Shown here one piece after another: positions 36,582-49,435 of a DNA stretch of 64,000 nt. The stretch covers positions 1,240,001-1,304,000 of the forward strand of contig NC_135000.1 in the NCBI RefSeq assembly GCF_051020985.1. Reading direction: 5' to 3'. The position numbers and the translations under genes are program-made. Positions within the stretch are counted from its first letter, which is position 1; each line of letters opens with the position of its first letter. The notes beneath the pieces are model-generated. The model was given only the letters and a program-made list of their open reading frames with translations. It was not told the origin of the DNA and made no database searches. This stretch comes from Nomia melanderi. Taxonomy: Eukaryota > Arthropoda > Insecta > Hymenoptera > Halictidae.

Positions 36582-39500
36582 TCGCAGTATTACGTTTAAG
36601 TTAACTGTAAATATGCAAGATACTCTTTTTATACATTTCTCATTTTAAACATATCATGTATTAAACCCAGTCTTAATGTTCTATAACATCCCTGTTCAAG
36701 TCAGTTCCTTTTTTGTCTTGTCATTTATTTAGATCGATTTTCACAATTAATAAATATTATACATTTTAACTACTGTATATGTATATACTGTTTGTTAGTG
36801 GTATGCAAGATTTTATAATGTATTATATGCAATGAATTATTTACCTAATAAAATGTATTTAATTCATTAATTGAATTTTTTATTGAATAAAGTAATGAGC
36901 GTAAATCTTATGCAGCTTGTACTTCTATGTGATTCTTACATTAGAAATTTGTTACCATGTAAACGCCATTCAGCGATACTTCGATACTTTATAGCGTTTC
37001 ACGAACGGTAAATTAATATTTACAAACTTATTAACAATTAAAAATCTATACAAATTACGATCGAGTATGTAGTTTAATAGTTACAATTCATTATAGTTTC
37101 TTCAAAAATTATTTTCCATTAATTATTTCTAATTACTAGACTACAGAACATAATTAGAAAAATAGAATTATGGCAGAAAAAGATTTTTCCTAATAAATAT
37201 TATGAAGAACATTGTACTTTAAATATTTTATATATTTTTCAAATTTCCCATAAATGCATAAAAATCCAAACTCTACTTTTAATAATAATTACAATTTTAA
37301 AAATGATTAATTTTATAACATAGTAAATTCGCACAGCATATGTAATATATACAATGTTTATACTATATTTAAATATTAGCAAAAGTCTACATGACTATTG
37401 TCAAATTGTTTATTACAATCTGTATCAAGAGTATCCCAAACATAATTCCTATAACACATATTTTTATAACTATTTAATAAATCATTTTTATTTATCGTGT
37501 AATATTTTCACTCTCTGACTCTTTCAAAAGGTATTAATTATTGTGTTTCCTCTATTTATTTTTATAAATTGAATAATGTTGTCTTTGTACAATGTGTACA
37601 GTTCTAAATACTAATCTCTTATTTGAATTAGATTATACAAGCAAGGTACCAAACAAATAATATGTGTGTGGTATCTCTCGATTAATTGCCAGTCTCAGAG
37701 GCCTTGAGACTCCCGTACCATTTTAATGTCGTGCACGACATTACCGATAATTTAAGAATTTAGGCTTGTTAGTAAAAATTGAGTATCCTATATATTTTAT
37801 TTCTACTGTGAATAGTAGTACGATTTACAATTATCAGTATGATACGTAAGTATGTATGTACATTCAAGCGATGAAAATCGTGTTTATTTAACATAATACT
37901 ACAAAAATGCAGTTTTTATTCATTTATGAGCATAAATACTTTGAAATGTATATTTACTTTACAATTTACTCTACACGTATAATCATTCATATTGTTATAT
38001 CTATAAATATTTTCATTAATTTCTCTTCATAAATTTTTCTATCAATTTAATTGTTCCTCAATAATTATTCGACATAAGTATATACCTAAAAGCATTTGTT
38101 ATTTATTCGTTTTACGCTTTAAAACAATGTTCCAGTTCTATGTGAGAATGCCAGTATGAATTGTACGTGATATGTGAAAATATACGTACATTTTTTTATT
38201 TTTCCTCATTTTTTAAATAAATTTCTGTTAGTTTATGTTTACGTAGTACATATTTTTAAAATTTTAGCTTCTATTAAAACATAAGATTAATTGATGAAAT
38301 TTTATTACTAGAAAAAAATCGTAATTATTATCACGATATTGTTTTAAAAAATTGAATATTTCTGTTTTGCAAATTAATAAAACCAATCTGTTACATAAGT
38401 GGATATTCGTATATTACAAATTATACGATTTAAAATATAAATACATGGAACATAAATTTAGTAACTCAATGTATGATCTTTTACAGTTTTTGGGATATTC
38501 GTGAAAAAAGTTTGACATTTTTTTTACATAGACCCAATGCTACTTGTGTTTGGGCTAATGTAATAATTATTTGCAAAAAGATATATTTTATTAATTTCAA
38601 TGATCTTGAAATTTATTATCAATTATTTATAATAAACGGTTGTCGGCTGTAAACACGAGTTTTTTCAAATAAGGTATGTTATATCAAATATATTTTTATG
38701 TATATTTCTGAAACTATGGCTAAGTGACAGTTGTGTATTTCAAAGTCACTGCAATCGGTAGGGTGTATTTATGTATTTTTTTGTACATATTATCAAAATA
38801 TCGAAATGCTTTTACAAATACATATTTCAAAAACTATAGGATGTTGCCAATTTAATTATTAGAAAAAGCTATTTAGAATCGTATCTTTAAAAACATATGT
38901 GAAGGTCAAACTGATCATCGTGGTATCCTTTAACCCAAATAATTACAAAAATTTATATTTGGATAAAAACATGCAGATTAATTTGTTTTCTGTTTCCATT
39001 TACTTTTATTTGTTCATTTGGATGTATTTATACTATATCAATGTAAAATAAGGTAGCATTTCCTGCTGAATATGTTAATGAATGTGTATATAATTATTTC
39101 ATGAAATATTTCATGTATCATGCATTGATTTCAATTATAATCTAGTCTTTGAATTTTAATCATTTATAGAAGTAGGTTAAATAAAGAAAGAAGAATTGAT
39201 CTTTTTATTTTTTAATCTCACTGATTTTCTTTTGAATTTAACTATTTAGGCACGACGTGATTATATTTTCTTAAGCATACAATAGCATAAAAATTTAATC
39301 TCCAAAAACACTTTCAATTAGAATCTTCTGTGTTTCAATAATTGACCGCTAGGAGTATTTTTGATAGCGTCGGTATTTCAGATCTGTAGACAGATTTCAG
39401 AATGTTGATTAAAGAGTGTTAAAGATATTAGGACAAGTTATTAAAAAATAGTGATGGACAGTTATTTTTTTGTGGACGTATTAGTTTTTGAAAAATTCAA

Positions 39501-39872
39501 CGTCTTCCATTAAACTCGAAAACGAATTGAATAAATAGCCGGTATCAGTGAAATTGATTGCATAGCGTAGGTGGCAGAGGATTAGAATGAATCACACACG
39601 TTCCTGAACATTTTGGTTGAGGTTACAGTAAATCAGGTATTTTTAAATGACTGTTAAATAATAATTTCTTAATAATTGAGAAATTTTACTTCAAAACCGC
39701 TAGTATGTTTTCTGATAAAGAATATTTCGTTCCGGTGGATATTATAGGTTATGTTCCCGCCTTTTGAATACGTTTATTTTGATGTTATAATATAAGAAGA
39801 TAAAGGTTGACACGTCGTGGATGACCAGATAGTGAATTGTTCAACTAGTTTGGAGTACTGTGAACCAAAAAT
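36582..39872. other. AT-rich intergenic region
   Basis: Possible poly(A) signals for the receptor-like gene lie at 36749, 36847 and 36886. The remainder is very AT-rich, and no open frame deserves attention. A short GC-richer stretch with two fold-back sequences lies at 37681-37745 (listed separately). Confidence 0.55.
37691..37742. other. Two adjacent fold-back sequences
   Basis: AGTCTCA and TGAGACT pair around GAGGCCT at 37691-37711. A perfect 18-bp palindrome, AATGTCGTGCACGACATT, lies at 37725-37742. Both stand out in a region otherwise almost without G and C. The function is unknown. Confidence 0.6.
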
Positions 39873-39921
39873 ATGGGAAAAGAAGTGAATACCTCCACAA
39901 ATTATGACACACCTATAGATG
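39873..39921 (+). other. Possible isolated first coding exon
   Basis: ATG opens a short frame, MGKEVNTSTNYDTPID, that ends at a good donor (GATG|gtaagc). No continuing plus-strand exon was found downstream, and a likely Indy poly(A) signal on the minus strand (39931-39936) lies next to it. It may be the start of a gene whose other exons I could not recognise, or chance. Confidence 0.15.
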
Positions 39922-40300
39922 GTAAGCCACTTTATTGTTTTCCTTCTTCTTATCTCCAATTTCTTTCTCTTTCTTTCATTTTTCTAATAACTTAATTTTG
40001 TATAATGTATACATATTTAACACGATGTAGACTATGATCAACTATGATTGCTTTTAAAAATAATCTCTAACAATAATACTGGAAAAGGAAGCATTAGTTC
40101 ATTTATATTAACCGAAAATAAGATGTGTTATCTGTTACGGCATTGAATGTTTGATAAACTGATAAGTGTTGTTGCAAAGTGACGCAAAAGAAATGTAACG
40201 CATATTCTATTGCACATCGAATCGGACACAGCTTAGGAGTGGTTCGATTATCACAAGGCAAACATGTAGGATAGATGTTTTACTATAGAAAAAAAAATGT
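39922..40300 (-). terminator. Indy 3' untranslated region (probable)
   Basis: On the minus strand an AATAAA (plus-strand TTTATT at 39931-39936) lies about 365 bp beyond the Indy stop codon. The interval contains no open frame of interest. Confidence 0.4.
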
Positions 40301-42946
40301 TTAAGTCGCCCAATCAGGGAACTCAGATAAATTAAAAACATAAGTGCCCCAAGTGGAAAATGCAATTGTTGTAACAAAAAGTGTGATGATACTTGGCCCT
40401 ATTCCGGCTATTGCAAAATCCTTGGTTTTTATATGGGCCGCAGCAGTGACGATTGCATTTGGGGGTGTTCCTACGGGTAGGTGAAATGAAAAGGAACAAC
40501 AAAGGGTGGCCGGCAGCATCAAGTACAAAGGATGTATTCTCATAGCAATGCTCTGAAACAACCACTTTTATTAAGAAATCAGTCCACATAAGAAAAAATA
40601 ATGAAATTGATGTTGCTTACCATTTCGGCCAATACTGGTAGAATAATGTTGGCAACGGCAACGTTAGATGTCAGCTCAGTTACAGTTTCCGCGAACAAGC
40701 AGACGATGAACAATATAACGACGGGATCGATCGATTGCAAAGCGATCAGAGCGTGCCCTAGAATGGAAGAGAGGTTCGAAGTAGTACTGCCGGCCGAGAT
40801 GGCGAAACCGCCGCCTAATACCAAGATCAAGCTCCAGTGCATCTTCTGATGTATCATTTTCCAGGTGATCATGCCAGGTGATGGTTTGCTAGGTCGTTTA
40901 GCAGGATCCGCGTCGAACGATCGCAAGAAATCAAGCTTAGACGGCAACACAAAGAACAGAAGGGTAACGAAAGTGGCCGCCGTTGAATCTTTCACTTGCC
41001 TGAAAGAATACAGGATGTTCCTCTTTCTCTCCGCCGAGTATATCAATTGCTACATATTACGTACAAATTGGTGATGTAAGTTGGCCAACCAGGAGCGAAT
41101 CCAGGACTCCTGAAGAACCAAAGTAGGACAACCGTGATAAAAAGGATGCCGACGCACGATTCGTGCCATGTGATCGGTCCAAGTTCCTTGTACTTGTTTT
41201 CGATCACGGTAGCAGCAACTTTTTCCCCGTGTGGACCTATATCAATGGCACTCGCATCCTTACTGTCTGGCCGGAACATTCCCATATACATCACTTGAAG
41301 CCACAGCCACGTCAGGAGTCCCATTATAAGCATGGGAGGAACCGAGTAAAGCATCCACGAAGTTAGACTGATGCCAGGACTGTTCGGGAAGCGTCTGGAA
41401 TTAAAACCACGCGTTGAAAGTCCAGACAGGCAAACGCACATGCTTGTTCTTCAGCAACGCTGGCTCGTTCTTTATTTCGATAAACCTATAGAAACAGAGC
41501 GAACGACAGGTAAACGTGTCTTACTTCTCAAAGAATCCTTTCAACGTTAAATTGGTGCCAGTACCGACTAACGTGCCAATACCGCCAAGACTAGAAGCGT
41601 ATGCTGCCACCAGATAATAAACCATGGTGGTGCGCGTTGGTTTCTTCTGCCTGCAAATATAAAGAGAATCATTCCGAAACTATTCACTTCGGAATCATAG
41701 TCTAAACTACAAAGTTACGGGTACGTACGACTCTTCGGCTGCTCCGTCCTCACCACCGCAGTCGCTGTCATCCTGCACGAACATGCTACCCAAGCCTTGC
41801 TAGAACACGAGCACAAAGTTTCAATAAGAACAATCTTCTTCAGCCAGTCTGTCGACTTACCGCTTCGATTTCAAGGAGAACGGTCTCGATGATTGGTAAC
41901 ATCATCGCGGTAGCTGCGGTGTTCGAGATCCACATGGACAGGAACATGGTCACGAAGAATAGGCCCAGCGTTAATCTGCGAGTTGTATGCAGGTTGTGTG
42001 TGTGCGTGTGCGTATGCGTATGCGTATGGGTATGCGTATGCAGGTGCATGTGTATGCATATATCTACGTATGATGTACATTATGCATGTCATTTTGGTAG
42101 GAAATGACCTCCGATAACGCCCTCGGAGATTGTTGCCTTTAGAGAGGACAGCGGCGAGACTCACCTTCGATGACTGCACCCGATCGTCTTGATGATCAAC
42201 AACGCCACGCGCATGTGGAGGCCGGAGTTCTCGATCACCACCGCTATCACCATGCTACCGATAAACATCATCGTCGTGTCGTTCATATAGCAGGCGCAAG
42301 TGTCGCTGGTGCTCATTATGCCCATCAGCGGATAGAGGACAACGGGGATCAGTCCGGTGATCGGCAAAGGTAGTACCTCGGTCATCCAGAACATCGCCAT
42401 CAAGCTGACGACGTAAAGGCATCGCATCGCTATCACCTGCGTCGAATCGAGATCGAGATGGTTGTTTTTCGTGTTTCTCCTCGAACCGAGGAAGTAAAAA
42501 GTAAGGGATAAAGGCAGAGAAGAAAATAATAAACGCTGGGAAGCGCATATTGATCAAGAGAAGAGATACCGCAAGAGTATAAACCGTTCATTGTCCACGA
42601 ACCTCGGTGGTGTTTACGACGAAGATGACTGGCAATAGAATCAGCGGCCATAGTACGATCACGAACGATCTCCAGTAAATCGAGAGGAATCGGGCCAGCA
42701 GACTGCTGAGACTCCCCGTCTTTCTGAAACAGCTGGCATTCAGAGTCACGATGCTGCGCGTCCGGTTGCTTGAACATTCGATGGAAACATAGGAGCACAC
42801 ACGGAAAAGGGGAAAACCGGCTGCCCCTAAAGCAGCTCCGGCTTTTTATTGGAATTGAATTTCAGCTGTGCACGAAGCACGCACACGTACCTTCTGTCCA
42901 CGGAATTGTTCATTTCCGGGTAGGGAATGTCGGATTGCGTGGCCAT
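40301..42946 (-). CDS. Indy: SLC13 di/tricarboxylate transporter (I'm not dead yet)
   Basis: This is a plasma-membrane carrier for citrate and C4-dicarboxylates of the SLC13/DASS family. Nine coding exons on the minus strand give 573 aa, the length of Drosophila Indy: 42891-42946, 42603-42723, 42165-42436, 41861-41975, 41729-41799, 41525-41650, 41065-41394, 40621-40999 and 40301-40552. The first SNT substrate motif is at residues 167-169 (WISNTAATAMMLP), the second at 475-477 (TSNVAVANIILP). GTGTN lies at 241-245, and the family signature LPVGTPPNAIV near the C-terminus at 515-525. A hydrophilic insert rich in Asp and Glu lies around residues 190-212. The donor after exon 2 (GAG|gttcgt) is weak, but the frame and homology support it. 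The start MATQSDIPYPEMNNS is the only ATG that splices in frame to exon 2. The family assignment is secure; which Indy paralogue this is remains open. Confidence 0.94.
41990..42060. repeat. (GT)n / GTATGC repeat in Indy intron 3
   Basis: GTGTGTGCGTGTGCGTATGC-type repeats run through the intron between Indy exons 3 and 4, close to the exon 4 acceptor. Confidence 0.85.
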
Positions 42947-43719
42947 TGCTCCTTATCGAGCTAAAAAAGAGGATTGCTGTGATGTTTTGCGTAAAGTTGG
43001 GAGCTCGATTGACAGCGAGACTGAGGAACGATGGTCTGATCAGTCAGTTTTTATCTTTTCTTATCTCATTTTCGATACTAATTTTCTGTTTGTCAATGCT
43101 TTTACGCATAACCAATCGAAACTATAAATAAAATGATCGGCGAAAGACCTCTGTTGCTGGGCATCGAATCATTTCTCAATGAAAACAAAATGAAAAAGGA
43201 AAAATTGAAAACAATGTCGGTTGGAGTTAGCCAATGTTTGGAACTGGTGTTGCGAAAATGAGTCCTGAGCCGTGAGCATTAAAAGCTTTAGCCGTTGCTT
43301 AAGAGCTTTTAGCCTTAACACTCTATCTACCGGAAGCATATCAATCGGCTTTTCGATTGCGAAAGCTGGATTAGAGTCGGTGACTTATTAAAATTAGGCT
43401 GGTTTAAAACAAAAGATGACCTACTGAGATTCACTGGTATCTTGATTTTTAAGTTATAAAGTTTTACGCGATAGCAAAACTGTATCGGTCGTTCGTGAAT
43501 GGTTGATCACGAGCGGTAGATAAAGTGTTAGACGCTAGAGCCGTACAAGTTGATGTCTGTAACTCGAGCCGTCTATTGCTGTATTAACATCGTAAAGACT
43601 AAGACTATGAAATTAATAAATTGATGATTGGAAGTTCAGCGTTCAAGGCATTTGAAATTAAAGGAAGAATTCTTGTTTCTTGGTAAAAAACATTAACTTT
43701 TTAGTAGAATCTTGTAGTT
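42947..43719. other. Indy upstream region
   Basis: It must include the Indy 5' leader or an upstream intron. No clear untranslated exon can be drawn. Partial sequence around 43315-43530 (AACACTCTATCTACCGGAAG to AGCGGTAGATAAAGTGTTA) looks like an inverted-terminus element of about 215 bp without intact TTAA ends. Confidence 0.45.
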
Positions 43720-44167
43720 TGTTACCTTCTTGAAAGCTTAGGTCGAGCCTTCAAAGTTTTAAAGTTGAATCATGAGCTTTGAAGACTCAGTCTTTAAGGT
43801 TGAGCCTTAAAGCTCCGAAGACTCAAACTTTATAAACTTCTAAATTTTCGGGCTTTATAGACCACTAAGTTTTCTAAGTTAAAGCTTTATAAACCTCTAA
43901 CCCTTCACGACTCAAGCTTCCAAAACACAATCTTTTCAAATCTCTAAGTTTTCAAGATCCAAGCATTACGGATCTCTGAATTTTCAAAAGTCAATCTTTA
44001 TAGATCCCTAAGCTTTCAAAACTCAAACTTTACAGACTTCTAAGCTTTTGAGGGCTCAGATTTGATAAACCTCTAAGCTTTGAAGACTCAAGCTTCATAG
44101 ACCTCTAAGCTTCCAAAATCCAATCTTTACAGGCCCCTAAGCTTTCAGTGCTCAGCCTTTAAGATCA
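43720..44167. repeat. 32-bp minisatellite upstream of Indy, about 13 units
   Basis: Units like CTCTAAGCTTTGAAGACTCA plus AGCTTCATAGAC recur at 32-33 bp spacing, well preserved at about 43980-44165 and more degenerate to the left. AAGCTT and CTCAAGC are the most constant parts. Confidence 0.8.
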
Positions 44168-44809
44168 ATCCACTAACTTTTCACAACGCTACTTAGAATA
44201 TTCGTTCCAAGTGAAACCTTCGGTTCAATCAAAATTACGGAATCGATGCCAGGAAAACACGGATTGTTTAAACCGACGATACAAACGTTGCATAACACTC
44301 TCCCCCTCCCACCGCGAGTGTCTTCCTTTGTCTTGTGTGGATTACGGCTCAAGTAATTTTGTTAAGCGACACCGAACGAGATTGACCTCGGAGATCTCTC
44401 ACGATGGCTCGTTTAACCCCGCCACCGACGGCCGCGGTCGGCGTGTTTCACGCGTTCCGAGCATCGGCACGTCCAACGGAAAATCCGATGGACACGCGTA
44501 GACCACCGAACACCCCACAATCTCCGGTCCTCACCGCAACGAGCTGCCACCAGTGGTCGAAAGTGTCCCACCGAATTGCACTTGTCTCGCATTCGTGACA
44601 CATACCATCCGAAGTTTCAAAAAAATCACGTGAAAGAAATGTGGGGCTAATTGACCAAAGCAGAAGGCACGTTCCTTTTCACATTTTTGGCACTAATATG
44701 TTATTCGTCCATAAGTTCAGACGCACACACTAATCCGATGACGAGATAGTAAGAATAGACAAAGCACACAATAAAATACCCTTTTTGCTTCATGCTGTCT
44801 CACGAAACT
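44168..44809. other. Gene-free stretch upstream of Indy
   Basis: Overlapping short open frames on both strands at about 44211-44601 lie in a GC-richer patch and match nothing I know. An untranslated Indy exon here is possible. Confidence 0.4.
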
Positions 44810-45292
44810 TCTTGCCATCTCTGCATAGTACCTACAGTTGGAAGATGACTTAATGTCTAGCTGAACGTAACAGGGGCAAGAGATGTCCTATTTTACAGCC
44901 TCATAGTTTCGATTGATTACCCGTATTCCTATTGACGAACAGTAAACTAGCAATCGAAGATATCAGAAATCAGTAGATACGACAGAAAATCAAGGTAGGA
45001 AAAACGAACACTAATCAATTAGCCGAATTCCTCAGCCTACCCGTCGAAGTGATCCCGTAGCAGTACAGTTGGATGATGACTTGACGTCTAGCAGACCATC
45101 ACAGGGTCTTCCTAGTTCACAGTTTTACACTTTCAATTGGTTACACGTAACCACATCAACGAACAGCAAATTAGCAATCGAAAACACCAGGAATTAGAAA
45201 AACCAAGAGAAAATTGGCTGGAAAGAATGAGCACTGGTCAGTCAACCGAATTCTTCAGCCTAGCCATCAAGTGATCTCGCAGTGGTACCTAC
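44810..45292. repeat. Two diverged tandem copies of a roughly 235-bp unit
   Basis: CAGTTGGAAGATGACTTAAT at about 44833 is matched by CAGTTGGATGATGACTTGAC at about 45066. Downstream parts also match in order (GATTACCCGTATTCC with GGTTACACGTAACCA, and CGAACAGTAAACTAGCAATC with CGAACAGCAAATTAGCAATC). Part of the unit also occurs at about 2975-3025. Confidence 0.75.
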
Positions 45293-46364
45293 ATGCCGTG
45301 TCCGTTTTCTCTCTTCGACGCCGTTCACCGTGATCCCGCTCGAAATCCGTCTTTTCAATGGCAGTTTCCTCGAGTCCCTTCGAATTGCGTTACTCGATCG
45401 GAGAGACCGTTGGATCGTTGCTCGAGGATCTATGTTTCCATACTGGCGTCCTGTCGGGGCACGTGTGTCGATGGTCTGCGCGGCTGAATCGCCGCTCGGC
45501 CCGGCTCCCTTTGACCAGTTGAAGATCCTCCCGATTCGGGGAATTCCTTTCGAGAAGCGGCGGTCCCACCTCGGACGGTTGCACGCACGCTGCTGCACCA
45601 CTGCTCGACCGCCGTGCCACTCGAAGGCTTGCAGAGAGTCGGACCTCGTCTGATTAAGCTATCACCCCTCTCCTCTAACGAGCGGGCTCGCCCTTTCTCT
45701 TGCACTCGCTTTTCCTCTCTTTTTCTGTGTCACTCACTCTGATCTCGGCTGTTGGAGTTTTGTGGTCGTCTTCTTCTTCTTCTCCTTCCTCTTCTCCTTC
45801 TTCTTCGTCTTCTTCTCCTTCTTCTTCCTCTGCGTCTACTTGTTCTTCTTCGTCGTCGTTATTGTCCTCTTCGTCTTCTGCTTCCACTGATCTTTTTTCT
45901 TTACCCCTACCGAGAGAGATTCGGTGCCTCGTACGATACTCTCTGTCGGTTCTCCAACGACTGGGTACGTGAACTCGATAAAGTATATCGGTTCACACTG
46001 TAAAAGTCCGCTGCCCGTCGCTACTGACCTTGACACGACGACGGATCCTCCGCGGTGGGCAGGTTCGCGGCCGGCCGTGAACAATCGCCGGAGCATTCCG
46101 ACAGGAAAAAGATTTCCGCGTTCGTAGGGAGAAAAAACGATCCAGTTTGAGCGGCGTGATGCCTTTCGCGATGTTGTGTTGAATGTTGGTGGGATTTGTT
46201 CGAGTGACGTTTATGGTTTTCTTGGGGATTCGTGTGTTCTTGTTTGTGGATTCATTGAGTGTTAATGTTGCGATTGTCGTTGATAGGATTGATTGTTGTC
46301 GGTTGCTGATTTTTGGAATTCTAATGCTGTTGGTTATGATGTTAGACTTTGTAATGTTTTAATT
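45293..46364. other. GC-richer stretch with CTT-rich tract
   Basis: Several overlapping open frames on both strands have no recognisable product. A TTCTTC/CTCCTT tract (about 45764-45890) reads as GAA/GAG on the minus strand, which explains a poly-Glu frame there. A distal Indy promoter is one possibility; nothing in the sequence proves it. Confidence 0.45.
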
Positions 46365-46600
46365 TACAACGATATAATTAACAATATTTCAATTTACAAC
46401 ATTATAATTTGCACAATTGCAATTTACAATATCACAATTTACGATGATTCAATTTACAACATTATAATTTGCACTATTGCAATTTACAATATCACAATTT
46501 ACGATGATTCAATTTACAACATTATAATTTGCACTATTGCAATTTACAATATTTCAAATTACAACATTTCAATTTACAATGTTATTAATAATATTAATTA
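46365..46600. repeat. 60-bp higher-order tandem repeat
   Basis: Two nearly identical 60-bp units (46441-46500 and 46501-46560), flanked by partial ones, are themselves built from shorter AATTTACAAYATT-type repeats. The open frame across them only translates the repeat. Confidence 0.85.
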
Positions 46601-47505
46601 CTAATATTAATATTTGTAATATTAGTACGCAATTAATTCAGAAACATTTCTCAAAAGCTTTCTCTTCTCAAGGATTCACAAATGAGAAATGATTAGACTA
46701 TTATTCTAAGTTACTTGATTATTAATTACTTGGTGTTGCAATTCTTAAATTATACTATTATCTAACTACTTATGCTATTACATCTTTTTATTCGATATCA
46801 GTCGCCTTACATATTGTAATCGTGCCCAAGCAGTTTTGAAATACTAGTCCCAGTATCCGCTTGTCTGTTTGTAGAAAAGATTGCGAATAATATAATTTCT
46901 TGACATTGGGTTAGACGTTATGTCACAATAATGTTATCCTTCAATATTATCAGTAGGATTATTGATGACTGCTATTACTGACGACTATATACAAAAGGAA
47001 AATTACTATTTAAATTGTATACTACAGGATAAATTTCAGTTATTCAGTTGATAATGCATTATACAAACTTTGATATAGGAATTAATTTAGTTGCCTCGAA
47101 TCAAATGGTTTGAACTCATCACTCGAGTGCAAAGAGTTAATTGAATGGGTGCCTAGAATAAGGGCCTACGTTACATATCATACATTCTAGAGGACAACGG
47201 AAAAACAAATTAGCGCATTCTGTAACGACTGCACAGATGGCTGATGCAACATGTGCTCTTATTCCAAATTAAAAAATGAAAATTATACTTCAATAATTAA
47301 AAAATAGTTCATTACTTTTAAAAAATACACAATTTAAGCAACTCTTTCTTCCTCTCTGCTAATAGAAAATTAATTTTTTGTATAGAATCGGTGAATTATT
47401 AAGTTCTGGTATGTCGACTGAAATTAGAAATATAGTCCATTGTTTTATTTGATTGTCAATGTTCACTCTGCCTTTATGTGTAATTTCTGACAGATAGAAT
47501 TATAA
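46601..47505. other. AT-rich gene-free stretch
   Basis: No gene. A family A right-end remnant (CTCGAGTGCAAAGAGTTAA) lies at about 47121-47139. Confidence 0.5.
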
Positions 47506-47743
47506 TTAACCGCTTGCTCTTGGTAATATTTTCCCCTATAAATATTCATTATTTTCTGATGAAATCGATGATTTCTGTTGCAAACTAACACGAACAAAAA
47601 TCTTGTATACATTAAGGAATAGAATTATTTTATTTCATTTGTTGATACATTATATGTAATTTAATATTGAAATTAAAATTTCATAATTTTCCACGTTTAA
47701 TCAAATGACGACTGAGAGTCGCCTCTTGAATGCAAAAGGATAA
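47506..47743. mobile_element. Family A element, degraded
   Basis: It begins TTAACCGCTTGCTCTTGG and ends CCTCTTGAATGCAAAAGGATAA. The subterminal GACTGAGAGTC hairpin is retained. Confidence 0.6.
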
Positions 47744-49435
47744 GAAACAAAATGTTAAGAAATGTTCTTTACACCATATTCTGTTCTTTTCTCATAAAAA
47801 ATAAATTTTTGTTAAATTTATAACGTAGGCTTTTCTTCTAGACGTCCATTTAATTGTGTCAATTTTTTAATACTTACATATGCATAGTGAGATATGTTGT
47901 ATACCAATTGAAAAATTAAATACCAAAAAAGACTGTTTATGTCCTGCCTTATAATCAAATATTTAAATAATCTTTCCTTTTACTAAATTTGAAGTAATTC
48001 TACTTTTCAGATAATTAAAATAAGCCTATTTCGTCAAATTTGATAAAAATAAAATTTCATTGCAACACCGATCTCATTTATTTTCTTAAATTCGGAACTT
48101 TAAAGAATTAACTTAATTATTAAATTAATTGTGCACAGAATATATACGATACGAACAACTTAATAAGATATCTAAGGTGTAGCGGTTTTTATAATATTGT
48201 TTGAGGAAAACCATTTTCTATTGTAATTCTACTTTTCTTAACACGTAGTCCTACGTCGTTCCAAAATAGGCGTCATTCCTTACAAAGACTGTGTAAAATA
48301 TGTCCAAAGAATGGTAAACGTAGAGACACTACATTCATATGCAAATTATCTCAGGTATCGTGATGTAAGAACAATTATTTTATCAAATATCTTACTAAAA
48401 AAAAATATTACCAAATATTGATTTATATTATTAAAATAATTAAACTGTTGTTATGTTTTCTTTTAGAAATATATTTTATATTTCAAGTTCTTAATAAATA
48501 CTATACAAACTGTTATATGAAATAAATATGTAAAAATGTCATTATAAGTTATTGTAAATTTTATGTACCTGTAAATTCATCGTATTCATTTCATTGGAAA
48601 AAAATATTTTTTCTATACTCGTTCGTAATATTTAACTTTTTAAAACTTTGAACAACAAATGGTTACAAGTTATATATAAATTATGAAACTTTGTGTGTAA
48701 ATAGAGTAAGTCATGTCTAATACATTGCAATTGTTTTCGTGCTGAATTTCACTGTGAAGGGGTGAAACTACCCCTTGGAAAAAGTACAAATTTTTCTTTC
48801 TTCTCGAACATCTTGAGAATGGTAAGAGACAATAAAAGAAAGTGTAAACAAAAATACACTGTCCTTTCACGTTTATAAAATTGCAAAATAAAATTTCTCA
48901 ACAAGTTTAAATTTTTCAATATACCCCCACTATCAACCCTTCTTAAAAAATTTTATTATAGTTTCATAATTTTTTAAATTTCCGGGTTCGACATCTTCCC
49001 ATGTCAGCTACAGATGTTTGAAAATGATATGTTGTATTCAGCTAAACACTTCGTCTGATTATCGTCTGTCACGAAAATGTTAATTACATTCATAAAAAGT
49101 TAAAATTGAAAATAGCTAGTAATTATTCAAATTATTAATATCGAATAGAAATGTTTAACCCCTTGAGGATAGTTACAAGCAAAGAATTTAATTGCATAAC
49201 AAATACAAGATCAGTGCATATTTTTTTTTTATTTCCTGGTATTTGAGAATTTAATTTATTATAGAAAAAATTTTTAATAATGCTAAAAATCCTCGTTCAC
49301 AAGGAGTTAATAGCGTATGAAACTAGAAACAGTTTAACGTAAGAATTGTGGTGCCTAATAATTATTATCAGTTATAATTAATACATAATTGTTTCATAAT
49401 TGTTTAATAAATGAATTTAAAATAGCCAAATTATA
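47744..49435. other. AT-rich gene-free stretch
   Basis: No gene. TTAACCCCTTGAGGATAG (about 49156) and CAAGGAGTTAAT (about 49299-49310) may be the two ends of a roughly 155-bp TTAA element. The minus-strand frame at 48670-48870 has no recognisable domain. Confidence 0.45.

Noticed and set aside
42433..42798. 121-codon minus-strand frame overlapping Indy exon 2
   Set aside because: It is the wrong frame of Indy exon 2 running through the intron; the true exon is 42603-42723.
45675..46003. Poly-Glu (minus) and poly-Ser/Leu (plus) open frames
   Set aside because: They come from the CTT/CTC tract upstream of Indy, not from a protein-coding gene.
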